Counted from the first letter of the stretch, positions 1 through 6,636 are shown. The stretch is DNA of 23,056 nt from Campylobacterales bacterium (GCA_026986055.1 JALSPH010000266.1:1-23056), one strand, 5' to 3'. Notes: a model not told the origin generated them from the sequence alone. Translations and numbers: made by a program.

Positions 1-1628
1 TGCTAGATACTCTTGACTTCGAGAGTCTTGGAGAGGGAGACCGCTTCTATCTTCAATGTTTCGGCATATACAACAGCGAGCTCGAGGAGGAGACCTTCAT
101 GCTGCGGGTGCGCACTCCCGGCGGGCGTATAAAAGGCGAACACTTCTCTTCGATAGCCTCCATAGTCAAAGAGCACGATCTTCAGATGGTGCTAACCGCA
201 AGAGCCGGCATACAGATTCACGGACTTGAGCCTGACAACATCCTGGAAGTCTTCAAAGAGGTCAACGCCATGGAGGGGCTCACTACATGGCAGACCTTCG
301 GAGACAACATCAGAAACGTCGTTACAGACCCTTACGACGGCAGGGGCAGCAGTTGTGAAATAGAGGCATATCCTTATATCGAAAAGATGCAGAGCTTCTT
401 TTTGAGAAATCCGGAGCTTGTAGGGATGCTTCCAAGAAGGGTTTCGGTCGGTATATCCGGCATGCGTGAAAATGTCAACCCTCTATTCTCGAACGATCTT
501 CTTTTCGCTCTTGCCGATAGAGCGGGCATTTACGGTTTCAATGTCTATATAGGGGGCAAAAACACCGAAGTTGCGCAGCCTGCGGATATATTTCTTCTAC
601 CGGATGAGAGTGTTCCCTTTTTCGAAGCTCTCATTTTGGCTTTCAACCGCTACGGTTCAAGGGAAAAGAGAACCAGAAGCCGCCTCTTTCATATGATCGA
701 AGATATCGGGATGGATGGACTCAAAAAACATATAGCGGAGTTCTATGAAAAGGAGTGGAGCGCAGCGGGGGAGCTCCTCTTTAAAAAGAGAGGCTTTGGC
801 GATTTCGAAGAGTTGGCCGACGGAACTTTCGGTTACAGGTATAGAACCGACTATGGAGTAGTGGGAGCAGAAGAGTTCGAAGAGATATCCGCTTTTTTAA
901 AAGAGAGCGGTGCCGAGGTGAGGCTCGGCATAGACCAGCAGATCTACCTGCTTGGCCTCAAAGAGGCGAAGGTGCCGTTTGAGCAGCGCGATACTGCCGC
1001 GACCGTCGTAGCTTGTGCTGGGAGCGAGTACTGCCCCTTCTCTTACTGGAGCATAAAGGATGAGTCCCATATGCTTCCCCAAAGTAAAATCGACAGAAAC
1101 GGAGTCATAGTAGGCTTTTCAGGGTGCCTGAAAGGCTGCGGCAGACACAAGCATGTCGACATAGGAATTGTGGGGCTGAGATCGAGCCGCTTCAAGGATG
1201 ACGACAGGTCTGCCAGAATTTTCTTAGGTGCGGAGTACACGGAGGGCAAAAGAGCAGCGGAGGCGGTTTTTCAGAGTGTACCGGTAAAAGAGATGGGAAG
1301 AGTCGTTGCGCTTGTGATAGAGGAGTATGAGGATAGCGGCAAAGAGAGTTTCGAAGAGTTCAGCAGGAAGGTTTTGAACCGTTTCGATCCGGAGTTTTTG
1401 TCGCTCTGGTTCATGGCGAAGCTCGAAAGCGGTTGCAAAAGTACTCTTTCTGCCGATATGGAGGAGATGGAGCTTTTGAAAAGATCTTTCGATGGAAAAG
1501 AGTATATTGAGGTTGCAAAAACGAAGGGGTACGCAGAGGCGGTAAGCATGATAGTGAAAGATTTGTGGTACGAGCAGGAGGCGCCGAAAATATACCACGT
1601 AAAACCGGAAGAGCGCCGGTCGCGATAA
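1..1628 (+). CDS. Nitrite/sulfite reductase, siroheme and [4Fe-4S] protein (5' partial)
   Basis: The frame is open from the left edge (first whole codon at base 3), so the N-terminus lies outside the window. The ATG at 99 is internal, because the codons before it read as family sequence (FYLQCFGIYNSEL) leading into MLRVRTPGG. About 541 residues are visible. Family knowledge: these enzymes reduce nitrite to ammonia or sulfite to sulfide with six electrons, using siroheme coupled to a [4Fe-4S] cluster. The cluster-binding cysteines are visible as CAGSEYC (CX5C) and, about 40 residues later, GCLKGCGRH (CX3C), followed by DIGIVGL. An Arg-rich substrate and siroheme region is suggested by RVRTPGG near the N-terminus and by MLPRRVSVGISG. 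Nitrite and sulfite reductases of this family are hard to separate by eye, so substrate is left open. It ends 16 bases before a small ORF that is probably co-transcribed. Confidence 0.9.
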   Translation, partial: LDTLDFESLGEGDRFYLQCFGIYNSELEEETFMLRVRTPGGRIKGEHFSSIASIVKEHDLQMVLTARAGIQIHGLEPDNILEVFKEVNAMEGLTTWQTFGDNIRNVVTDPYDGRGSSCEIEAYPYIEKMQSFFLRNPELVGMLPRRVSVGISGMRENVNPLFSNDLLFALADRAGIYGFNVYIGGKNTEVAQPADIFLLPDESVPFFEALILAFNRYGSREKRTRSRLFHMIEDIGMDGLKKHIAEFYEKEWSAAGELLFKKRGFGDFEELADGTFGYRYRTDYGVVGAEEFEEISAFLKESGAEVRLGIDQQIYLLGLKEAKVPFEQRDTAATVVACAGSEYCPFSYWSIKDESHMLPQSKIDRNGVIVGFSGCLKGCGRHKHVDIGIVGLRSSRFKDDDRSARIFLGAEYTEGKRAAEAVFQSVPVKEMGRVVALVIEEYEDSGKESFEEFSRKVLNRFDPEFLSLWFMAKLESGCKSTLSADMEEMELLKRSFDGKEYIEVAKTKGYAEAVSMIVKDLWYEQEAPKIYHVKPEERRSR

Positions 1629-1644
1629 GGAGTCGTTTCTTAAA

Positions 1645-2010
1645 ATGGATGAGAAAAAGAGAGAGAAGTATATTCAGTCGCGCTACAGAAGAGAGTTGGA
1701 GCGCTACCTGAACAGAGTGGTCGGCTTCGTGATGGGAGGAGATTTCGACAAAGGCGAATATGACGCGATAGTGGAAAAGGGGCTTGAAAAGCTCGAAAAA
1801 GTAGAGAAGGCGAAACTATTCAGCGACTATTTTGAGAGCCTTGAGGATTTTGTGCAAAAGAGTAGAGAGTTAAAAGAGAGCGACCTTTCGGCAGATGAGG
1901 TCGGATCTCAAATAGTATATGAAGCCAACCAGATACGAAAGTTGAAAAGAAAGAAGAGTTACAACAGAAAAGAGAGGCGTTTCAGAGGCGATGATGAGCG
2001 CGATTTTTAA
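1645..2010 (+). CDS. Small highly charged protein of unknown function
   Basis: 121 residues, very rich in Lys, Arg and Glu, with no signal peptide, membrane segment or cysteine pair. The pattern suggests long amphipathic helices, and the C-terminus is strongly basic (IRKLKRKKSYNRKERRFRG). I do not recognise the family. An AAGGAG ribosome-binding site at 1627-1632, partly inside the stop codon of the reductase, lies 12 bases before the ATG. The 16-base gap indicates one transcript with the reductase. By position it could be an accessory or assembly factor for that enzyme, but nothing in the sequence shows this. The tRNA promoter begins 18 bases after its stop codon. Confidence 0.75.
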   Translation: MDEKKREKYIQSRYRRELERYLNRVVGFVMGGDFDKGEYDAIVEKGLEKLEKVEKAKLFSDYFESLEDFVQKSRELKESDLSADEVGSQIVYEANQIRKLKRKKSYNRKERRFRGDDERDF

Positions 2011-2027
2011 AAAATGTGACTCATGGC

Positions 2028-2056
2028 TTGACAATGGAAGGAAAAGATATTAAAAT
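2028..2056 (+). promoter_or_regulatory. Sigma70-type promoter of the tRNA cluster
   Basis: TTGACA at 2028-2033 and TAAAAT at 2051-2056 are separated by exactly 17 bases, close to the sigma70 consensus. The expected start point, near 2063, is about 12 bases before tRNA-Thr(UGU). This is the clearest two-box promoter in the window. The other promoter candidates have a -10 box but a poor -35. Confidence 0.8.
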
Positions 2057-2074
2057 TGCACTCCGATTTTAATC

Positions 2075-2151
2075 GCCGGTGTAGCTCAGTTGGCTAGAGC
2101 AGCTGATTTGTAATCAGCAGGTCGCGGGTTCGAGTCCCATCACCGGCTCCA
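2075..2151 (+). tRNA. tRNA-Thr(UGU)
   Basis: Full cloverleaf with acceptor GCCGGTG/CACCGGC, D-arm GCTCAGTTGGCTAGAGC, anticodon stem GCTGA/TCAGC with loop TTTGTAA (anticodon TGT), T-loop TTCGAGT and encoded CCA. The T-stem GCGGG/CCCAT has one C-A mismatch and one G-T pair at its outer end. It is the first gene of the Thr-Tyr-Gly-Thr cluster. Confidence 0.95.
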
Positions 2152-2191
2152 TTTTTTAACGTCAGTGTTTGTACCAGAAAACGACAATGAC

Positions 2192-2277
<86 letters not shown>

Positions 2278-2292
2278 GTCTTTTGTTTGGAT

Positions 2293-2369
2293 GCGGGAGT
2301 AGCTCAGTTGGCTAGAGCATCAGCCTTCCAAGCTGAGGGTCGCGGGTTCGAGTCCCGTTTCCCGCTCCA
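2293..2369 (+). tRNA. tRNA-Gly(UCC)
   Basis: Acceptor GCGGGAG/TTCCCGC (one G-T pair), D-arm GCTCAGTTGGCTAGAGC, anticodon stem TCAGC/GCTGA with loop CTTCCAA (anticodon TCC), T-stem GCGGG/CCCGT and encoded CCA. It lies 15 bases after tRNA-Tyr. Confidence 0.95.
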
Positions 2370-2404
2370 TCCGACAATCTGGGAGCTGAAATATTTTGAT
2401 TCTT

Positions 2405-2434
2405 GCAATCTTTAAGGGCAGAGAATTGCTTTTT
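2405..2434 (+). terminator. Weak hairpin with T-tract after tRNA-Gly
   Basis: GCAAT (2405-2409) and ATTGC (2425-2429) can pair around a 15-base loop and are followed directly by TTTTT. The stem is short and the loop long, so this is only a possible terminator or processing site in the 124-base gap between tRNA-Gly and tRNA-Thr(GGU). Nothing else recognisable lies in that gap. Confidence 0.25.
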
Positions 2435-2493
2435 CCGCTGAAAAAGAGAAACTGCACTCCCCTTGTAATAATTCACTCCTGGTTAAATACTAC

Positions 2494-2568
2494 GCCCAGA
2501 TAGCTCAGTGGCAGAGCACTTCCTTGGTAAGGAAGAGGTCGGCGGTTCAATCCCGCTTCTGGGCTCCA
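2494..2568 (+). tRNA. tRNA-Thr(GGU)
   Basis: Acceptor GCCCAGA/TTCTGGGC region, D-arm GCTCAGTGGCAGAGC, anticodon stem CTTCC/GGAAG with loop TTGGTAA (anticodon GGT), T-arm GGCGGTTCAATCCCGCT and encoded CCA. It is the fourth tRNA of the cluster and the last gene before the tuf leader. In E. coli the matching position before tufB is also a tRNA-Thr(GGU). Confidence 0.95.
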
Positions 2569-2634
2569 CGAGTCGGATGAATCTATTAGATTTTGAAGAC
2601 GGCGGAGCACAAAAGCAGATTTTGACAAAAACTC

Positions 2635-2643
2635 TGGTATAAT
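2635..2643 (+). promoter_or_regulatory. Extended -10 promoter of tuf
   Basis: TGGTATAAT is a perfect extended -10 element (TGnTATAAT). A TTGACA at 2622-2627 is only 10 bases upstream of TATAAT, too close to act as the -35 of this -10 box. The position 17 bases upstream reads GCAGAT. Promoters driven mainly by an extended -10 are typical of Campylobacterota. The predicted start near 2650 gives tuf a leader of roughly 320 bases containing the 96-bp repeat. Confidence 0.7.
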
Positions 2644-2698
2644 ACGGCGCACATTTTGGCAGGGTGCCTCTGTAAATGTTCTATATATTGTGAAATTA

Positions 2699-2904
2699 GG
2701 CTTTGCCGGCGGGTTGCAAAGATGTTGTAAAAGCGCGGCTTGGCTGCGCGTGGGCCCGCTGCCGAAGCGGACACAGCGTCAGCGTAGCTTCGACGGCTTT
2801 GCCGGCGGGTTGCAAAGATGTTGTAAAAGCGCGGCTTGGCTGCGCGTGGGCCCGCTGCCGAAGCGGACACAGCGTCAGCGTAGCTTCGACGGCTTTGCCG
2901 GCGG
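2699..2904. repeat. Perfect 96-bp direct tandem repeat in the tuf leader
   Basis: Two identical 96-base copies occupy 2699-2794 and 2795-2890. The first 14 bases of a third (GGCTTTGCCGGCGG) follow at 2891-2904 before the sequence diverges. The unit is far more GC-rich than its AT-rich flanks and contains several short inverted repeats: CCGCT/AGCGG at 2756-2770, CGAAGC/GCTTCG at 2763-2768 and 2787-2792, and GCGC/GCGC around GGCTTGGCT. Because 96 is a multiple of 3, frames stay open through both copies on both strands. I regard these as artefacts of the repeat, not genes. The whole block lies between the tuf promoter and the tuf start codon. I see no transposase and no clear target-site duplication. 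Confidence 0.95.
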
Positions 2905-2970
2905 AGCGTATAAAACAAATGGAATATTTGCAGAGGTACCCTATATTTAAATCTTTTACGGAGGACACTT

Positions 2971-4170
2971 ATGGCTAAGGAAAAATTCGAACGAACCAAG
3001 CCGCACGTTAACATCGGTACTATCGGTCACGTTGACCACGGTAAAACTACACTGACTGCAGCGATCACTGCAGTTCTAGCAACAAAAGGGGATGCCGAGC
3101 TGATGGATTACGATCAGATCGACAACGCTCCTGAAGAGCGCGAGCGCGGTATTACGATCGCTACATCACACGTTGAGTACGAAACTGACAAGCGCCACTA
3201 TGCACACGTTGACTGCCCCGGCCACGCCGACTACGTCAAAAACATGATCACAGGTGCTGCTCAGATGGACGGCGCTATTCTTGTTGTTTCTGCAGCGGAT
3301 GGCCCTATGCCTCAGACTCGCGAGCATATCCTTCTTTCAAGACAGGTTGGCGTTCCTTACATCGTCGTATTCATGAACAAAGCGGATATGGTCGACGATG
3401 AAGAGCTTCTCGAGCTTGTAGAGATGGAGATTCGCGAACTTCTCAGCGAGTATGACTTCCCAGGAGACGACACCCCGGTTATCGCAGGATCTGCACTTAA
3501 AGCGCTTGAAGAGGCGAAAGCGGGACAAATCGGCGAGTGGAGCGAAAAGATTCTAGAGCTGATGAATGCGGTTGACGAGTATATTCCTACGCCTGAGCGC
3601 GAAACGGACAAAGATTTCCTTATGCCGATCGAAGACGTATTCTCAATTTCCGGTCGTGGTACGGTCGTTACCGGACGTATCGAGCGCGGTAAAGTTTGCG
3701 TTGGAGACGAGATAGAAATCGTAGGTATCAGAGATACTCAAAAAACTACGGTAACAGGCGTAGAGATGTTCAGAAAAGAGATGGAGTGCGGTGAAGCAGG
3801 CGATAACTGCGGCGTTCTTCTTCGCGGTACGAAGAAAGAGGATGTCGAGCGCGGTATGGTTCTTTGTAAGCCAGGCTCAATCACTCCTCACACTAAGTTC
3901 GAAGCAGAAATCTACGTACTTACAAAAGAGGAAGGTGGACGACATACTCCATTCTTCAACGGATATCGCCCGCAGTTCTACGTACGTACTACAGACGTTA
4001 CAGGTGCGATCACTCTTCCTGAAGGTACAGAGATGGTTATGCCCGGCGACAACGTCAAGATCACTGCAGAGCTTATCGCTCCGATCGCTATGGAAGAGGG
4101 AACTCGCTTCGCGATTCGTGAAGGCGGACGTACAGTCGGCGCAGGTGTCGTTTCCAAGATCCTTGCATAA
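2971..4170 (+). CDS. tuf: Translation elongation factor EF-Tu
   Basis: 399 residues, the usual EF-Tu length. It is the GTPase that delivers aminoacyl-tRNA to the ribosomal A site. The G domain shows the P-loop GHVDHGKT (residues 19-26), the effector-loop region RGITI, DCPGH (81-85) with the catalytic His85, and NKAD (136-139) for guanine specificity. Beta-barrel domains 2 and 3 follow ([32 protein letters not shown] at the C-terminus). The ribosome-binding site GGAGG at 2960-2964 fits the ATG at 2971. It is the only tuf in the window and stands before rpmG and secE-nusG, in the position of E. coli tufB. There is no second copy after fusA. Confidence 0.98.
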   Translation: MAKEKFERTKPHVNIGTIGHVDHGKTTLTAAITAVLATKGDAELMDYDQIDNAPEERERGITIATSHVEYETDKRHYAHVDCPGHADYVKNMITGAAQMDGAILVVSAADGPMPQTREHILLSRQVGVPYIVVFMNKADMVDDEELLELVEMEIRELLSEYDFPGDDTPVIAGSALKALEEAKAGQIGEWSEKILELMNAVDEYIPTPERETDKDFLMPIEDVFSISGRGTVVTGRIERGKVCVGDEIEIVGIRDTQKTTVTGVEMFRKEMECGEAGDNCGVLLRGTKKEDVERGMVLCKPGSITPHTKFEAEIYVLTKEEGGRHTPFFNGYRPQFYVRTTDVTGAITLPEGTEMVMPGDNVKITAELIAPIAMEEGTRFAIREGGRTVGAGVVSKILA

Positions 4171-4181
4171 CTAATGAATCT

Positions 4182-4204
4182 AAAGGCGGACATGCTCCGC
4201 CTTT
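4182..4204 (+). other. Stem-loop between tuf and rpmG
   Basis: AAAGGCGGA (4182-4190) and TCCGCCTTT (4196-4204) form a perfect 9-bp stem with the 5-base loop CATGC. No run of T follows, so it is more likely an mRNA-processing or 3'-end-stabilising hairpin of the abundant tuf message, or a partial terminator, than a full terminator. Confidence 0.6.
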
Positions 4205-4224
4205 GCCTTTAAGGATAAAAGAAG

Positions 4225-4383
4225 ATGAGAATCAAAATTGGACTCAAATGCAGTGAGTGCGGTGAGATAAACTACACTACGACTAAAAACTCTAAAACTC
4301 ACACTGAAAAGTTTGAGACTAAAAAGTTTTGTCCGCGCTGCAACAAACACACTCTTCACAAAGAGGTGAAACTTAAAAGCTAA
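4225..4383 (+). CDS. rpmG: 50S ribosomal protein L33
   Basis: 52 residues, the normal L33 length. It is a small protein of the large ribosomal subunit near the E site. It keeps four zinc-ribbon cysteines, CSEC (Cys9, Cys12) and CPRC (Cys36, Cys39), so it is the zinc-binding type of L33 rather than the cysteine-free type. The ribosome-binding site AAGGA at 4211-4215 lies 9 bases before the ATG. It sits between tuf and tRNA-Trp, a common arrangement ahead of secE-nusG. The last codons form the left arm of a terminator-like hairpin. Confidence 0.96.
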   Translation: MRIKIGLKCSECGEINYTTTKNSKTHTEKFETKKFCPRCNKHTLHKEVKLKS

Positions 4384-4405
4384 ACCCTTTCGGGTTGGCT
4401 TTTTT
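4375..4405 (+). terminator. Intrinsic terminator overlapping the rpmG stop codon
   Basis: AAAAGC (4375-4380) and AACCC (4383-4387) pair with GGGTT (4392-4396) and GCTTTT (4398-4403) around the loop TTTC, followed by T-tract 4400-4405. The hairpin includes the last sense codons and stop of rpmG, and its T-tract ends two bases before tRNA-Trp. It may be a partial terminator, because no clear new promoter separates it from tRNA-Trp and secE. Confidence 0.6.
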
Positions 4406-4407
4406 AC

Positions 4408-4483
4408 AGGGCAGTAGCTCCAATGGTAGAGCATCGGTCTCCAAAACCGAGTGTTGGGGGTTCGAGTCCCTCCTGCCCTGCCA
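4408..4483 (+). tRNA. tRNA-Trp(CCA)
   Basis: Acceptor AGGGCAG/CTGCCCT, D-arm GCTCCAATGGTAGAGC, anticodon stem TCGGT/ACCGA with loop CTCCAAA (anticodon CCA), T-stem GGGGG/TCCCTCC region, discriminator G and encoded CCA. It stands between rpmG and secE, a placement shared by many bacteria. Confidence 0.96.
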
Positions 4484-4498
4484 CTTTAAGGAAATATC

Positions 4499-4678
4499 AT
4501 GGAAAAACTGATCAGTTATATAAACCATGCAAAAATAGAAATATCTAAAGTAATTTTTCCGACGAAACTACAGGTAAGACAGGCGTTTTTCGCAGTCTTT
4601 GTAGTGGTTACCGTCGTAGCACTATTCCTTGCATTGATTGATGTGATTATGTCTGCATCTCTCTCTGCTCTGATCTGA
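4499..4678 (+). CDS. secE: Preprotein translocase subunit SecE
   Basis: 59 residues, the length of single-span SecE proteins. SecE clamps SecY in the SecYEG protein-export channel of the inner membrane. It has an amphipathic N-terminal helix (residues 1-20), then FPTKLQVRQ with the conserved P and R/Q hinge, then one hydrophobic segment (about 29-52, FFAVFVVVTVVALFLALIDV). A TAAGGAA ribosome-binding site at 4487-4493 precedes the ATG at 4499. nusG follows after 13 bases, the near-universal secE-nusG pair. Confidence 0.95.
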   Translation: MEKLISYINHAKIEISKVIFPTKLQVRQAFFAVFVVVTVVALFLALIDVIMSASLSALI

Positions 4679-4691
4679 AAAAGGGGTTTAT

Positions 4692-5222
4692 ATGGCACAT
4701 AAATGGTATGCGATTCAAACCTACGCCGGAAGCGAGCAGAGCGTTAAACGTGCTATTGAGAGTATGGCAGAGCAGCTTGGTATAGAGGATAAGATAGAAG
4801 AGATAGTAGTCCCTACCGAAGATGTTATCGAAGTCAAAAACGGTGAGAAAAAGATAACCGAAAGATCGCTCTATCCTGGGTATGTCTTTGCGAAGATGGA
4901 TCTGGACACCGATCTTTGGCATAAGATCCAATCTCTACCAAGGGTTTCCAGGTTTATCGGCGAGTCCAAAAAACCGACTCCGCTCAGCGAGAAGGATGTA
5001 TCCAACATACTCGACAAAGTAGAGAACAGAGCGGCTCCGAAGCCGAAAATCTCTTTCGAACCGGGAGAGATGGTACGTATAGTAGAAGGACCGTTTGCCA
5101 ACTTTACCGGTATGGTGGAAGAGTACGATCTGGAGCATGGTAAGCTGAAACTGAATGTCTCGATATTCGGCAGAAGCACTCCTGTAGAGATTCTCTACTC
5201 TCAGGTCGAAAAAATAATTTAA
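4692..5222 (+). CDS. nusG: Transcription termination/antitermination factor NusG
   Basis: 176 residues. NusG binds elongating RNA polymerase, suppresses pausing and links transcription to Rho or to the ribosome. The N-terminal NGN domain begins KWYAIQTYAGSE and includes LYPGYVFAKM and RFIGE (residues about 1-115). A flexible linker leads to the C-terminal KOW domain, FEPGEMVRIVEGPFANFTG through VEILYSQVEKI. The ribosome-binding site AAGGGG lies 8 bases before the ATG. It is followed after 21 bases by rplK, as in most bacteria. Confidence 0.97.
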   Translation: MAHKWYAIQTYAGSEQSVKRAIESMAEQLGIEDKIEEIVVPTEDVIEVKNGEKKITERSLYPGYVFAKMDLDTDLWHKIQSLPRVSRFIGESKKPTPLSEKDVSNILDKVENRAAPKPKISFEPGEMVRIVEGPFANFTGMVEEYDLEHGKLKLNVSIFGRSTPVEILYSQVEKII

Positions 5223-5243
5223 ATTCAATAGAAGGGAAAAGCA

Positions 5244-5669
5244 ATGGCTAAAAAAGTTGTTGATGAATTCAAACTGCAGATTCCTGCCGGCAAAGCCAAC
5301 CCGTCGCCTCCAGTAGGTCCGGCTCTTGGACAGCGCGGTGTGAACATCATGGAGTTCTGCAAAGCGTTCAACGAAAAAACAAAAGATATGATGGGGTACA
5401 ACATTCCTGTCGTCATAACCGTATATTCCGATAGAAGTTTCACGTTCATAACGAAGAAGCCTCCGGTAACCGACCTTATCAAGAAAGAGATCAATCTCCA
5501 AAAAGGTAGCGACAACCCTCTTAAAAACAAAGTGGGCAAGATTACCAGAGAGCAGATCATGAATATTGTAAAAACTAAGATGGACGATCTCAATGCGCAT
5601 GATGAAGAGGCTGCCGCCAAAATAATAGAAGGTAGCTGCCGAAGTATGGGCGTAGAGGTAATCGACTAA
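5244..5669 (+). CDS. rplK: 50S ribosomal protein L11
   Basis: 141 residues, the standard length. L11 binds the GTPase-associated centre of 23S rRNA with L10 and L7/L12. The N-terminal domain has the typical [20 protein letters not shown] with [12 protein letters not shown]. The C-terminal RNA-binding domain carries [21 protein letters not shown] and ends in the usual [10 protein letters not shown]. Ribosome-binding site GAAGGG is upstream of the ATG. Downstream lies a 61-base spacer with a small hairpin, then rplA. Confidence 0.97.
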   Translation: MAKKVVDEFKLQIPAGKANPSPPVGPALGQRGVNIMEFCKAFNEKTKDMMGYNIPVVITVYSDRSFTFITKKPPVTDLIKKEINLQKGSDNPLKNKVGKITREQIMNIVKTKMDDLNAHDEEAAAKIIEGSCRSMGVEVID

Positions 5670-5678
5670 AAGATCTTC

Positions 5679-5702
5679 ACCGCCAGATCGAAAAGATGCG
5701 GT
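5679..5702 (+). other. Bulged hairpin between rplK and rplA
   Basis: ACCGC (5679-5683) pairs with GCGGT (5698-5702), and ATC (5687-5689) with GAT (5695-5697) around loop GAAAA, leaving CAG as an asymmetric bulge. L1 autoregulates the L11-L1 operon by binding a stem with an asymmetric internal loop, so this could be relevant, but I cannot match it to a known L1 site. Confidence 0.35.
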
Positions 5703-5730
5703 AGCAAAAAATAAATTTGCGGAGAAAAAA

Positions 5731-6435
5731 ATGTCAAAAAAAGTTTCCAAAAGAGTACAGAAACTGCTCGAAAAAATCGATACTGAAAAAGAGTATTCTA
5801 TAGAAGAGGCGACAAATCTTGTAAAAGATCTCAAGTCTGCCAAATTTGATGAAACCGTAGAGCTCGCTCTTCGACTGAACGTAGACCCAAGACACGCGGA
5901 CCAGATGGTTAGAGGCGCAGTGGTTCTTCCTCATGGTACCGGAAAAAAAGTTCGAGTTGCCGTATTTGCCAAAGGTGCAAAAGCTGACGAAGCGAAAGAG
6001 GCAGGAGCCGATATCGTAGGAGCGGAAGATCTGGTAGAGCAGGTTCAAAACGGAAATATTGATTTTGATATCGTCATAGCTACTCCCGATATGATGGGCC
6101 AAGTAGGTAAAATCGGTCGTATCCTTGGGCCAAAAGGTCTTATGCCGAACCCTAAAACCGGTACGGTAACGATGGATGTCGCACAAGCGGTCAACAATGC
6201 AAAAGGCGGTCAGGTCAACTTCCGTGTCGACAAGAAGGGTAACATTCATGCAGGTATCGGCAAAGCGAGCTTCGATGCAGAAAAACTTGCAGAAAACCTA
6301 AAAACATTCGTAGCAGCGATAAACAGGCAAAAACCTGCATCTGCAAAGGGACGATATATTCAAAATGCAGCCCTTTCACTTACGATGAGCCCGTCTATCA
6401 AGCTTAATACGCAAGAGTTGATGGATATAAAGTAG
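5731..6435 (+). CDS. rplA: 50S ribosomal protein L1
   Basis: 234 residues, the usual bacterial length. L1 forms the mobile L1 stalk of the large subunit and acts in release of deacylated tRNA. In many bacteria it also represses its own mRNA. Visible signatures are [54 protein letters not shown] and the C-terminal SIKLNT. Ribosome-binding site GCGGAG lies 7 bases before the ATG. It is separated from rplJ by a 201-base spacer that carries an inverted repeat, heptamer repeats and the L10-type leader. Confidence 0.97.
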   Translation: MSKKVSKRVQKLLEKIDTEKEYSIEEATNLVKDLKSAKFDETVELALRLNVDPRHADQMVRGAVVLPHGTGKKVRVAVFAKGAKADEAKEAGADIVGAEDLVEQVQNGNIDFDIVIATPDMMGQVGKIGRILGPKGLMPNPKTGTVTMDVAQAVNNAKGGQVNFRVDKKGNIHAGIGKASFDAEKLAENLKTFVAAINRQKPASAKGRYIQNAALSLTMSPSIKLNTQELMDIK

Positions 6436-6447
6436 GAGTTTCAACGA

Positions 6448-6518
6448 CAAGGTAAGGTGGAAAACCAAGTGTAGGTTTAGATCACTTCGTTCATTGGTAG
6501 ACACCACCTTATACCTTG
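6448..6518. repeat. Imperfect inverted repeat in the rplA-rplJ spacer
   Basis: CAAGGTAAGGTGG (6448-6460) pairs with CCACCTTATACCTTG (6504-6518) with a two-base bulge, and further CCAA/TTGG pairing is possible inside. The 71-base unit could fold into one long hairpin. It ends with no T-tract, so it does not look like a terminator. It resembles a small intergenic palindromic element inserted between rplA and the L10-type leader. Confidence 0.7.
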
Positions 6519-6541
6519 AACCCAAAACCTTGAACCTTTAA
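6514..6541. repeat. Short heptamer array CCTTGAA/CCCAAAA
   Basis: Four consecutive 7-base units read CCTTGAA, CCCAAAA, CCTTGAA, CCTTTAA, overlapping the right arm of the inverted repeat. The pattern CCNNNAA in strict 7-base phase matches the longer array after tRNA-Arg near 19784. Confidence 0.65.
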
Positions 6542-6559
6542 ATCGTTCTATTTATCTTA

Positions 6560-6622
6560 GACTGAAGATAGTTAGGGGCGAAAGCTTAATCGGCTTCGGC
6601 CGCCCTTCTTGAAGTCTCAGTC
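6560..6622 (+). ncRNA. L10-type leader of the rplJ-rplL mRNA (candidate)
   Basis: The stem GACTGA (6560-6565) / TCAGTC (6617-6622) encloses GAAGATAGTTAGGGGCG and a second stem AGGGGCG (6574-6580) / CGCCCTT (6601-6607). An inner CGGC-TTCG-GCCG tetraloop hairpin competes with part of that stem. It sits 14 bases before the rplJ start. This is the place and general shape of the known ribosomal protein L10 leader, where the L10-L7/L12 complex binds and represses translation of its own mRNA. Confidence 0.65.
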
Positions 6623-6636
6623 GGAAAGGAGGAAAC

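Noticed and set aside
99..101. ATG at 99 as the true start of the reductase
   Set aside because: The frame is open upstream to the window edge and the upstream codons encode recognisable family sequence, so the gene is cut by the window.
2622..2643. Canonical two-box sigma70 promoter TTGACA...TATAAT
   Set aside because: The boxes are only 10 bases apart; the extended -10 TGGTATAAT is the better explanation and the TTGACA is probably coincidental.
2699..2904. CRISPR array
   Set aside because: The units are directly adjacent, 96 bases long and identical, with no repeat-spacer alternation and no cas genes nearby.
2586..3014. Open frames on both strands across the 96-bp repeat (142, 90, 86 and 91 residues)
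   Set aside because: They exist because the repeat unit is a multiple of three and lacks stops; they have no ribosome-binding sites, overlap each other on both strands, and encode only the repeated 32-residue unit.
3791..4174. 127-residue + strand frame inside tuf
   Set aside because: Out-of-frame shadow of the EF-Tu gene with no domain and no initiation signal.
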